Source: Hemicentrotus pulcherrimus
Taxonomy: Eukaryota > Echinodermata > Echinoidea > Camarodonta > Strongylocentrotidae
Assembly: GCA_003118195.1 (NCBI GenBank)
Contig: BEXV01000022.1
Location: 186,342 to 205,251 of the forward strand
Length of the DNA stretch: 18,910 nucleotides
Direction: 5' to 3'
Under the pieces are notes generated by a model. It did no database searches, was not told the origin of the DNA, and was given only the letters and a program-made list of their open reading frames with translations. A program made the translations under genes and the position numbers. Positions 9,130 through 18,442 of this stretch are shown one piece after another; the first letter of the stretch is position 1; every line of letters begins with the position of its first letter.

Positions 9130-10614
9130 TATCTACCCCTACCAATGGCTTTCATTTTTCATGGTGTAAACATATTTTGTGGAAAGCATGATTTCATTTC
9201 TTTTCATAACATTTTGTCTGAATTCTGAAGTGTAAAAGAAGAGGGAAAATTATGTGCAATTTCTACGTTTTGATGTGTAAACACATACTGTATGTACATG
9301 TAGACCTGTGATGAATTATTTTCACTATACTAATGTATCCTCTGTACAAGATGATCGCAGGATACAGTATACACTCAGTCATGACAAAGCAATTACATTT
9401 GATCATGCTTAAGACCCAAACTGTATGTCTCACGGGGAAACATACTACATGTATGTTAATTCCTTGACTTCTTTAGTAAAAGTTGATTTCCATTATTCTT
9501 GATGTGACTTTAAATGAGATTTATGATGTATTTCTGTTATAGCCTTTCACATGCAATTTGAAAGATTATGAACAAATCAAGAATATTGCATGGTCCAATT
9601 AATTTCAGTTTTTGTGATCTTATTCCTAGATTAAAATCATTCATTTCTTTCATATTTGATTGTACTGATCTCAAGTGCCTTGATAAAGAAACATATTTCC
9701 TTGATATTTTATTAAAGTTTGTCACATATTACATGTGGTGAAGTTGTTGTAGATCAATTTGTGTAAGGGAAAACTAATTAGCCTGTTAGAATGTCAAGTT
9801 TATCCCTACTGATGCTTGATGTAGTCGACCTGTATTTAAAATGGAAAATTATTTGTGGCTAACTCTGTTTTCTGCTGTCATATCAGACAAAATCTGCCAG
9901 TATCTTTAAAAAGGTATCAGTGGTGTATGTATTCGAATTTCACATTTCTTTTTACATTTTGATTACCAAACTGAAACTTGACAAAAGAACATTTTCTTTG
10001 ACATTGCTTTACTTTCTTATTCTTTCCTGAACAAAGAATTTATGTTTAAGGGACTGTAATTCCACAGATATTGCATGTTATGATTCTCTATATTTCTTCT
10101 TTTATGATATTGTAGTAAAATTACAATAATTTTTTGTCGACTCCTTTCGCATTGAATAGATTTCTTTCATTTTTTGAGTTTATTGAAATAAGATGTACCC
10201 TTTCTCGATATTCATCATACATCCAGAGGTTGTGACGGTTTGTTAACCACATTGTAAGCCACACCATTTTTTGGTTAAAGTTCAGTAAGTAATGCAAGAT
10301 TTTTCTTTTATGTTCCCATTTATTACTGCTGTGAATTCGACCCAAACAGACTTGTTCAGAGCGGCAAGGATATGATACTCTAATTTATTTCAATGATTTT
10401 TTAAAGTGGTTCGATGGTCTTTTTTAAAATATATTGCCTTATCCTCTTTTGTGAATTTCCTTTTTTTAAATTGCAAAATCAATGCAATGTACTATTAATG
10501 TAACCCACTTTGCATTTGTATGTTCAGGATATAAATCTGTCCTTATTATATAGATTAATGAAAAATGTTGGGTATATGTGGTGTATAAACTAAAAAGAGA
10601 GATGGGATGAATTG

Positions 10615-10620
10615 AATAAA
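10615..10620 (+). terminator. Candidate poly(A) signal
   Basis: GAATAAA in the probable ITPK1 3' UTR. The downstream 40 bases are A-rich rather than GU-rich, so it ranks below the site at 11666. Confidence 0.25.
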
Positions 10621-11665
10621 CAAACAAAAATCTATCCCGAAGTTGGTCTTATATACTAGTATATATCAGAAGAAACTGTGCAACTATGATCCTGAATGCT
10701 TTATATACTTGGGTTGGAGTAATTATTAAGACTAAGACCCAACACCAATTCCCGAAATTTCTTCCACGCTTAATATTCATTTAATTAATCATCATTTTAA
10801 GTGAAGAATTATTTCCTTTCTGCATTTGAGCTCGTATCTTTTCAATGAAAAACAGATTTACATCGTCCAGCATATTTTTATGTTAGTAGGATCATACATG
10901 TAAGATTCTTTAATAGTAGAAGGGAGGTTAACACAAATTTAGAGGCTGAAGAGTAGACCAAAGATTCACACTACACATTTTATTATGTTTTCCTGGTATG
11001 ATGTTATGATGTAAACAAGTATTTGAAGGTTAAAACCAAAACTTTTCTCCCTTTTGCAAATGCTTTGCTATGCTACACACTAACTTTATTTTTGCAAATT
11101 CATGCAAATTAATGCTTAAAATATGCAAAACTTAAGTTGGAATAAAAAAAGAATATTGATGCATGTTTGTTGGTCAAGTCAGATTTCTGTTATTTAAATC
11201 ATTTTGGTACAAAACTTCTTACAGTATTTGTATAAAGTGTAACCAGATGCCTTCTATTCTTCTCTTCTGTTTATCTGAAACTTTGAAAACAAATATTTTC
11301 AGAATGTAACAGCGTACAATTTTTTCACAATTCAGGAAAAACAAAATCGGTGTCCATGGCAATTCATAGGCAATAGTAATAAAAGGTCTGGACTTCACTG
11401 TAAAACGTTGAACTCATATTTCAAGGAATAGGTCAGACCAGTTTGCATGAAGATTGAATACATTTATGAATATTGAACTATGTGACATGCTTTAAAAATA
11501 TGGTAAGTGGTTAGTGAGAGACTAATGGTTATGGCATCTGTATTATTTTGTATCCGTATGTATGTATTTGTATGTGAATACTCAAAATTATTATAAAATA
11601 ACATATAATGTATAACAATATATTTGATCAAGATTTTGTTACTGATTTTCTTGTGATTTATATGC

Positions 11666-11724
11666 AATAAATTATAACATTTTATTTCATTTTGTATTTA
11701 TATAAGGTTGTGATGTGTGATGGT
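11666..11724 (+). terminator. Best candidate distal poly(A) site for ITPK1
   Basis: The canonical AATAAA at 11666-11671 is followed by a U-rich stretch and then a GU-rich element GGTTGTGATGTGTGATGGT at 11706-11724, which is the expected layout of a strong cleavage site. If used, the ITPK1 3' UTR would be about 5.2 kb. Confidence 0.45.
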
Positions 11725-12375
11725 ATAAGTTACACAGGAAAATCCAACCTTAATAAACAAGTAATCTAAAAGAAAGCAGAAAAATCAGAGAAGCATACTG
11801 GTAAAAGTTAGAAGGAAATTGAACAAAAGTTATAAATGTTTGAAGTTGCAATCACGATGGGCACTTCAAATTGGCTGAATTTGTAATGTCACTATTGACG
11901 TAGAGCCATCTACTTTCCCATTTGTTCAAACACACAAAATGAGTAAATTGTCAATTTTTCAAAATGCAAAGCTCATGGGGGTCTTTCCTTCTTATAGGAC
12001 CTATAATAATATGCTATCCATAATACATGTTTATTTTGAGTATTGCCCGAAGAGAGAAGACACTTTTGAAAAAAACATATTGATAATACATGTACATGTA
12101 TTTTCATACACAACAATCAGGCAAGTTATCTGTGACTACATCACAAGTTACAATCCATTGACCAAATTGGTAATTTTAGATCTCATTTTATCTGATTTTT
12201 CTGCTTTCATACAAATGATCATCTCAAAAGGTTGGATTGCTCTTGAAGAATGTTGCCAACGAAGATAATTTCACAAACTCCCATTATAATAATAATGAAG
12301 TAAAACTCTTTAAATGTAGATTAATTTGATTATATTACAAATAGAGGTATCAAAGTACACCAATGAATAGATTGT
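11725..12375. other. Gap between convergent genes
   Basis: AT-rich sequence. A plus-strand open frame of 109 codons (11939-12268) has no recognisable family, no splice context and AT-driven composition, so I do not call it a gene. Confidence 0.5.
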
Positions 12376-12390
12376 TTTATTTGTTTTATT
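12376..12390 (-). terminator. Candidate distal poly(A) signals for the profilin-like gene
   Basis: Two AATAAA hexamers on the minus strand (12385-12390 and 12376-12381), followed in the transcript sense by a modestly GU-containing stretch (TTGGTGTAC). They would give a 3' UTR of about 2.3 kb. Confidence 0.3.
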
Positions 12391-14079
12391 TAAATGAAAC
12401 ATTCCTACAGTGGTTCTTAACTGTACACCGTTTTTTAAAATTTCATTAAATCCTTCATTTTAATAAAGGAATGTCAGTACTAGCAGTTAAACTAGGAACA
12501 CCTTTTAAAAATTATAATTTCAATTGCAAAATTAATCAAACGTAAGTTTTGGCATGGATTTGTGATATATCAAAACCATTACAAATACAAAATCTTTAAT
12601 AGTCCTAGATTCCATAACTTATTAATGATAAATGCAAAACATTACATTCCCTTGCCAATGTGCATTAACTTTATATCAAATTAGATTAGACAATAGTCAA
12701 CTGTATGCCTCAAAATAATCCCAACTTCTATCCACCTATGACATTGCACTGCTTAATGATACCAAGTCATGGTGGAAACAATGGCCCAAGTATTCGATAC
12801 ATATGTCTCATCTTTATCCAAAATAGTAGTCATAACAACATGAACAAAGAAGTAAACATTTAAAAACCCAGATCCATGACATAGTTTAATATATATTTAA
12901 TATGGCAGGGTGCACAATACAAACACAAAGTATTATAGTACACTAATTCAAATTGGGGATAATTTCATATATATGCTTTAAAGATCGATCCTGTACCCTT
13001 TGACCTTTAACCCAATAGTATATGCACACAGAATCCATATTTCCTCAAATGTAAATAATGAAGAAAAAAAATAATAAAATAAAATACAAAATGACTAAGT
13101 CTTTTCCTGATGTTATCACACATAAATTTAGGCTTTCACCTCTTATTTCTACTATAACTAAATTAAATATCACACAATTCATTTTATGAAATAATAAAAA
13201 AACACTTGAAAAATGAAAATTGCTTGATTCTCTTCTTGCAGTCCTTCTACACATCAACAAAATTAGGTTTAGTGGCCAAATATCTTCTTCTCAAACAAAT
13301 ATCTTTCCAGGTGATTTGATCTAAAGCTAGTAGCATTATTTCTCCACTTCATAGCCCTCCTAAAATCTGCAAAGACATCATCAAAGAACACTTACAAGGT
13401 CTTCTTCTTCCGACTTCTTCTCACTGTTACTGATCTTTCTACAGTGGTTAAACTCGTTATAGGTCCTAAACTATATTGCTGTCTCTTGACTGTTTTCAAA
13501 TATGTTAATTCATGAAAACTGTTCATAACCTGTTTGTTTGTTACCTTATCTCTCCATCATTTACTTACCCTGTAACAATTTATGTAAGTACCATTTTCTA
13601 CTGACCTTTAGTAGGTCAGCATCTTCCTGGCAAACATCTCCACCTCTGCCTTTAGCCACACCCTGAACAGGAAACACTTAACCTTGGATGTCAGACCAAG
13701 ACAGAAGATTGATGTTTGGCTAAGCGAAGCAATGACTTGTAAACAAATTTCATTTCATTTGGCTGCATGACCAGCAAGCTTAGCATTTTTTAATAAAAAT
13801 GTAGGTTTGACACAGTGAGGAACTGCCCATTTAAGGTATGGTGTGATTCAGTAGCAGTCCTAGAGTGGGATGAGGGGGAGGGGGAGGGGGCGGGGGGACC
13901 TCTCCCGACCCCATTTATTGCAAGGTACATGTAGACAATTAATGAAAGAAACCCTAGCCATCCCAAAAGCCCTTGTCCCCTATAAAAATATATCATTCAA
14001 GAAATGCTTCAGGTGCAATTTTTCAAATTTCCTAGTTTTAGTCTCTGCAAAAAGAGAAAGGGCACATATTTAACACAAA
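12391..14079 (-). other. Probable 3' UTR of the profilin-like gene
   Basis: AT-rich sequence without a clear exon. It includes a nearer minus-strand AATAAA at 13914-13919, the G-run block at 13874-13897 (C-rich in the minus transcript), and a minus-strand open frame of 48 codons at 13608-13754 discussed in the findings. Confidence 0.4.
13874..13897 (+). promoter_or_regulatory. Potential G-quadruplex block
   Basis: Four consecutive G runs of 5, 5, 5 and 6 are separated by single A, A and C bases. Such one-base loops favour very stable parallel quadruplexes. The G-rich strand is the plus strand, so the minus-strand profilin-like transcript would carry C runs. Confidence 0.6.
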
Positions 14080-14427
14080 TAATAATAATAATAATTTAAC
14101 ACTTATAGCGCTTAATACAAAAGTCTCTAAGCGCTTTACAAATTTACTATTACCCCGGTCATTGGATTCAGTGCTTGCCTGCACACAAAGTGTGCACAAT
14201 CTCCACTCCCTGGGGAGCATTCCAGCCAGGCGTTACATGATGCTCAAAAACTGTTTGACCAACAATGACGGTCGCATCCTACCGGGTACCCATTTAACAC
14301 CTGGGTGGAGAGTAGCAAGTGCAGGTTAATATCTTGCCAAAGGATATTAGTGCCGTGTCGGGATTCGAACCCTCGACCTTCGCTTCTTCAAGTCAAGCGC
14401 CTTAAACCACTCGACCACGACACTCCC
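14080..14427 (-). mobile_element. tRNA-derived SINE, full-length, minus strand
   Basis: Read on the minus strand it starts at about 14427 with a degenerate tRNA head. It has an RNA polymerase III A box TGGTCGAGTGG (14407-14417) and a perfect B box GGTTCGAATCC (14361-14371). The body follows, with the CCTGGG / TACCGGGTACCC region and two AAGCGCTT-type palindromes (14106-14135), and it ends in an (ATT)n tail (14080-14097). The head resembles a Ser/Leu-type tRNA. The layout matches SINE2 families known from marine deuterostomes and molluscs; I cannot name the family without a search. It lies in sense orientation in the probable 3' UTR of the profilin-like gene. Confidence 0.85.
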
Positions 14428-14669
14428 AAAGCAGGCTTCAGACGCCTGCCCCAGCTGGATTAAAACACGAAATTCTTCTGTTCATGCAAATGGCAGACAC
14501 TCTACAGATTGAGACAACTCACAGTTTCCATATACGTAAAATGTCAATAAGGAATGACATTGCTATGCCAACCTCATTATCCAGCTCATCTTTGTCAGGA
14601 ACATAGATTGTCATGAATTATCTGGATGACTTTCCAATCACAGAGATGACATGACTTCTTATTCTCCTA

Positions 14670-14820
14670 TCATGATCGGAGGAGACGACACACTTCTTCA
14701 AACTGTTTCTTTGCTCTTCCAATCTCAGGTTCTCTATGGGTATACGTACATGCCAGAATCCCATGCGGTAAATTCCCCATCAGCAATCCAATATGGCTGC
14801 CTGCTGAAGTTGCAAACAAG
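14670..14820 (-). CDS. Profilin-like exon 4 (stop)
   Basis: The acceptor is ATTCATATACAG. It encodes LFATSAGSHIGLLMGNLPHG, then ILACTYTHREPEIGRAKKQF and EEVCRLLRS before TGA, with TAG directly following. The strand-strand-helix ending is what profilins have at their C terminus. Confidence 0.8.
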
Positions 14821-17800
14821 CTGTATATGAATATGAAAATACAAACATCCTTAGTCAAATAATATTCTGTCACGCATTATAGTTAACTGCTTCTTTATCA
14901 CATCTTCAGATATGTCTATAGTATGCCCCTGACTAGGTTTGTCTTGGTCATATGTTCATTATTCTCCTTACCATGGTATTTAAAAATCTTTCTAAGACTT
15001 GTATCAAGATTAAATTGCACTGTAAATAAATGTTTAAATGATGTTTGCATGATTTACACATTCCATATGTACCAGGTGGTAGCTGCGACCATGAAAATCT
15101 CAGAATATGCAGTTCTGATATATCATTTCCAAATGGGGCCTAGTTTAGATTGAGATTCAGATAAATGTTATTGGTCCATTTGGAAATTCAGTTGTTGGCA
15201 TTAAGCACGTGAACAGGTGGACATAAACTCACATCCTATTACCGGTATACAGATTAATATCCTTCTGGCTCTCAACAAATGATGTGACACACCTGTGCCC
15301 CAAACTATTCAGAGGTCACCCAGGTACTTGATGAGTACATGTACCTGCAATTTGTTTGTTGATGCACCTGGAAAGAGAGTGACCCTTGACCTGTCACATT
15401 AACACAAAGTAGACTTGTCTTCTGTTTCCGTGAGTCATTGAAGAGATGAAGAATCTGCTTCACATCACAAGTCTGTGCAAATAAACAGAGGAAACAATTT
15501 GAAATGAAGACGACAACAATAATAAGTACATAAATCTTGAATTTAGAAATAAAAGTGGATTTTTAGAGAAAGTTGAAACACATCATGCAGTACGAGGGTT
15601 GTATGGACCAGAAAAATGTACATAAACAAAACAAAAACTGTTCATAACTACTTGATATAAATAACACGGACAAACAAACACTTCAGCAAAGTACTGTTAG
15701 AATTACTTCAAATTAATGTAGATCTGGAGATCCAGGGAAATCATATGTATTTATATACTACATACAAAGGACTACATACTGCTTTTTTCACTTGGGCACC
15801 AGACTGTCATCTTTGAAGTATTTGTGCTTGGGGGCCTTTTTTGAATTCCAAAATTTGTGGGGGCATGTACACTGGTTACCTATCTCTGTCGAGTCCTGAT
15901 GCAGGATCCACTTGCATTGTTCATTTGAGATGTAGATGGTTTGATTTTCATTCCTGCACTGGTTCTCAAGTGATTCACAGCTAGCTGATAAATTTTATAA
16001 TTAATAATGATAGGAATAATAATTATAACAAAGGGTTCAAATTGTCAGCGTTCATGTTTGTCATACTTGACACTCCTGGCACTCCATATCTATTACCCCG
16101 GCTTTATCCGTTATAAAATTCAAACAAACTCGCTTTGTCTACTTCATCCTTCATTTTGGGGGTTATGTTACATTTAAAGTTTACCTTCTCGAAATCTTTA
16201 AGCAGACCCATGGAGTACAAGCAGGTTCCTTGATGTGAGACTAGGCAAATACCAGTGACTGCACCTCCTTGCACCAATTTCTCTGCATATAAAAAGCAAA
16301 TCACAGCATTTAAACCACAGAATCACATGCCATGGATACCAATTAATATCCTAATGACCAGTGACCAGGCCTTACTATTTGTTATGCTTCTAACTGATAC
16401 TTGTTGAGGTAATCCCTGAAGCAGCTTTTCCAAGCTATACTGACACATATTTATAGGCTGATACTGTGTTATATACCTCTCAAATCTAGCCATCTGATTG
16501 GTCGAAATTTTAGCCATTCCCTTAGCAGAATACACCAGTTAACGGTTTCAACAGTGCACATGCGCAGACATGGGCGCCATTTTAACTTGTGGGTAAACAA
16601 ACCCCTGGCCTCTAGAGATCAGTGGTTTACGCGTAAATTAAGCCGGCGCCCATGCAAATATGATGTGAATGCACAGCACAGGCAGTGACGCAACGATACA
16701 TTCGGGTCTGAAAACATTGAAGACACTGCCTGCGCTGTGCGCTCACATCATATTTGCATGGACGCTATCGACCTCTAGAGGTCAGTGGTTTGTTTACCCA
16801 CAAGTTAAAATGGCGCCCATAACCGTAAACTTGTGTATTAACAGAATTTTCTTTGACATGAAAATGAGACAGACACATTTTTAGAATACGGCCCAAATTA
16901 GACAATGAATTCTCCTTTGTTGTGCATCTATAGTCAGATTGATATGCAAGTATAGACTATGGAAGAGCTTTTAAGGAGGCGGTGTGGCGCATTCGGATCA
17001 TCATGCTGTCATGCGCAAGGACTCGAGTCCAACCTCAGGCAAACAAAAATGCAAAAAATGTTGGTCACCACATTATGTGTAAGCATGCCCCTATCCTCCA
17101 GGCCTCTGCCCTCGACCATGTCGATGCAGGCTATGATTCAGGGGAAAACACTCTGTTCCCCCCAACTAGAATGTTAACTGGATCGAGGCCCGAGTGTATA
17201 GACATGATAGAAAGTCGCACCCTATGCCATATACATGCTTGTTCATACGTAAACTTCTCACAAAGTGTAAGGTGAAATCGCAGTGTTGTGTGCCTGTATA
17301 CAAAACTGGTAATCTTTCTACAGATCTTTGTGATATTGATACTAGGCTGTAATCTGCATCACTTCAGCCAAGCATATAGTAGCAAATATAAAGCAAATAT
17401 ATCATGCACTATTTCAAGCCACTAGTGAAATTATGACATAAAAATCTTGCAGAGGTTAAACTCTCGAGGAACTGTACCGCATTACCGGTTAAACTCTCGC
17501 TGCAAGATTTTTATCATGGAAGTAGATTTTGACCCATAATTTCCTAAAAATGGACCATAAAACAGATTATTTCAGTCAAGTTGGTTATGGAACCGAAAAA
17601 GTTCAGCCTTTAGCTAATTTACAATGTAAAATGCAGCAGATATGCTGTAAAAGGAGTAATTCAGTGATAAGTTTTGCAAGTTTGGTGTACTGATTTGATT
17701 TGCACACATAACCTACACACTTGGCGGTAAATTCCGTTTCCATCTCTAAAGAGAGAGCCGACCCTATACCCAAATAAGAGGCTTAACCAACGAAAGAGAC

Positions 17801-18204
17801 GGAAAATTAGGTCAAAGAGTAAGAGCTGAACAACTCTAGGACAGAAATAACCATCTGATTTGGGTCATTTCTTTAATAAAACTGACATTTGTTGACATTC
17901 CCCAATACGCGGAGTATAGTGCCTTGATCGAGCCACCACACGTAGTCTCAGTGGAACAAACGATGATTAGAGAGGCTGAAGTTTTCGGTCTAAACAACTC
18001 TATGCTTAACCCTCATCTACAAGCTGAACAGGCGTTCATGAGTACCATACATAGAGTAGAAGTAGACTAGATCTAGAAAGTAGATCTAGAATTAAGAAAA
18101 TAAGAAGAAAAAATATGATCAATCATCAAACTCATGCAAAGTAAGCGAGCTGCTTAGTGCTTACCATTAACAAAGTCTTCCCAGTATCTTGATTGATCCA
18201 TCAT
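14670..18204 (-). CDS. Divergent profilin-family protein, four exons
   Basis: Joined minus-strand exons are 18204-18165, 16282-16185, 15472-15345 and 14820-14670 (TGA at 14672-14670). All introns are GT-AG and phases 1, 0 and 2 match exactly, giving 138 residues, a typical profilin length. Seen: an N-terminal W8-x-x-F11-V-x-E14 (profilins have W-x-x-Y-V-x-x), then GGAVTGICLVSHQGTCLYS like the profilin strand pair AAIIGQDGSVWA, a middle DVKQILHLF helix, and a C-terminal strand pair SHIGLLMGNLPHGILACTYT followed by a helix (121-138). Known: profilins bind actin and proline-rich ligands. Here the usual second tryptophan (W31 equivalent) is Leu/Tyr and the C-terminal aromatic and His residues are absent, so poly-proline binding may be lost, as in profilin-4 types. 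The alignment is from memory. It could be another small profilin-fold or roadblock-fold protein. It shares a 233-base head-to-head promoter with pinin. Confidence 0.7.
14821..15344 (-). other. Intron 3 of the profilin-like gene
   Basis: 524 bases, AT-rich, with an ACCGGTATAC word. I see nothing else in it. Confidence 0.65.
15345..15472 (-). CDS. Profilin-like exon 3
   Basis: The acceptor is TTTATTTGCACAG. It encodes TCDVKQILHLFNDSRKQKTS, then LLCVNVTGQGSLSFQVHQQT and NC. I chose the donor GCAG|GTACATG at 15344 because it gives phase 2, which the next exon needs; the earlier CAG|GTGCAT would break the frame. Confidence 0.78.
15473..16184 (-). other. Intron 2 of the profilin-like gene
   Basis: 712 bases. 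I see no repeat or exon on either strand beyond short AT-rich runs. Confidence 0.65.
16185..16282 (-). CDS. Profilin-like exon 2
   Basis: The acceptor is TTTTTATATGCAG and the donor GAAG|GTAAAC. It is 98 bases and encodes KLVQGGAVTGICLVSHQGTC, then LYSMGLLKDFEK. The alternating hydrophobic strand pattern fits the first two beta strands of a profilin fold. Confidence 0.78.
16570..16820. mobile_element. 251-bp fold-back element with nested palindromes
   Basis: The left arm 16570-16687 and right arm 16724-16820 are inverted copies. The outer 34 bases, starting ATGGGCGCCATTTTAACTTG, are identical, and the inner CATGCAAATATGATGTGA blocks also match. The loop is 36 bases (16688-16723). The right arm contains a perfect 14-base palindrome GACCTCTAGAGGTC, so each arm can also fold on itself. 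The left arm has about 20 extra bases. No coding capacity is present. It is probably a MITE-type element of unknown family. Confidence 0.75.
16975..17038 (+). mobile_element. Degenerate tRNA-like SINE head (tentative)
   Basis: TGGCGCATTCG at 16985-16995 fits the A box with one mismatch. GACTCGAGTCC at 17020-17030 fits the B box at 9 of 11 positions, with tRNA-like spacing, and GGAGG at the 5' end can pair with CCTC at 17033-17036. It is too degenerate to be a working tRNA. It is probably the head of a second SINE whose body continues to about 17170, but I cannot define a tail. Confidence 0.35.
17438..17514. repeat. Inverted repeat with internal direct repeat
   Basis: ATAAAAATCTTGCA (17438-17451) is the exact reverse complement of TGCAAGATTTTTAT (17501-17514). 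Inside the 49-base loop, GGTTAAACTCTCG occurs twice (17454-17466 and 17487-17499). Confidence 0.65.
18165..18204 (-). CDS. Profilin-like exon 1 (start)
   Basis: ATG at 18204 gives MMDQSRYWEDFVN plus the first base of Glu. The donor is AATG|GTAAGCAC, near consensus. A second in-frame ATG follows immediately. An out-of-frame ATG four bases upstream (18208) opens a 13-codon frame that overlaps this start. Confidence 0.7.
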
Positions 18205-18437
18205 TCATTTCTAAAATAAGATCTTCAATGGTGGTTGGTTTCTCTGCTCCTTTCAGTTTACTTTTACACTGTCACTGCAGGTACTTGGAATTTGGAAGTG
18301 GAGCCACTATGATGGCCAGACGGGAAATTCCCTAGCTAAAAAGTGTGCGGCGGAGGGATGCAGTGCGCGCGACGTTTCGTACACAGCTCAGTACGCGCGC
18401 TTTAACCTTACTACGCTAAACTTGTACCAGTTTCAAG
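18205..18437. promoter_or_regulatory. Bidirectional promoter between the profilin-like gene and pinin
   Basis: 233 bases separate the two divergent start codons. The part near pinin (18345-18420) is rich in CpG and GCGCGC words, unlike the AT-rich surroundings. No clear TATA box is seen. It must hold both 5' UTRs and the core promoters, unless upstream non-coding exons exist inside the gap. Confidence 0.6.
18322..18332. promoter_or_regulatory. KappaB-type site
   Basis: GGGAAATTCCC fits the NF-kappaB/Rel consensus GGGRNWYYCC and is palindromic except for its central base. It lies in the short gap between the divergent genes, 106 bases before the pinin ATG. Confidence 0.45.
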
Positions 18438-18442
18438 ATGGC
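18434..18442 (+). promoter_or_regulatory. YY1-like motif at the pinin start codon
   Basis: CAAGATGGC overlaps the ATG and fits the YY1 core AAGATGGC. In animals, YY1 sites often sit at or just after the translation start of housekeeping genes. Confidence 0.4.

Larger units (their letters stand above)
7740..11700 (+). other. Probable distal ITPK1 3' UTR
   Basis: About 4 kb of AT-rich sequence with no exon, tRNA or repeat that I can support on either strand apart from a C-run/A-run at 8024-8045. It contains a Pumilio-type word TGTAAATA at 9122-9129 and several AATAAA or ATTAAA words. Assignment to ITPK1 rests on the lack of another gene and on the good poly(A) site at 11666. Confidence 0.4.
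16283..18164 (-). other. Intron 1 of the profilin-like gene, repeat-rich
   Basis: An 1,882-base intron. It hosts the nested palindrome at 16570-16820, a tRNA-like repeat head at 16975-17038, an inverted repeat at 17438-17514 and two AGATCTAG palindromes near 18067-18090. No exon is seen on either strand. Confidence 0.65.

Noticed and set aside
11939..12268. 109-codon plus-strand frame
   Set aside because: No recognisable domain, no splice context, and Ile/Phe/Tyr-rich composition expected from AT-rich DNA.
14345..14427. Functional tRNA gene on the minus strand
   Set aside because: A and B boxes are good, but the T stem and acceptor do not pair fully and the sequence continues into a SINE body and (ATT)n tail.
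15364..15438. Earlier donor CAG|GTGCAT for profilin-like exon 3
   Set aside because: It gives phase 0, which does not fit exon 4; the donor at 15344 gives the needed phase 2.
16323..16535. 70-codon minus-strand frame as an extra profilin-like exon
   Set aside because: Exons 1 and 2 already join in phase through GAG, and this segment has no convincing acceptor-donor pair or fold match.
16959..17275. Two overlapping plus-strand frames
   Set aside because: They overlap the tRNA-like repeat head and have no protein-like pattern.
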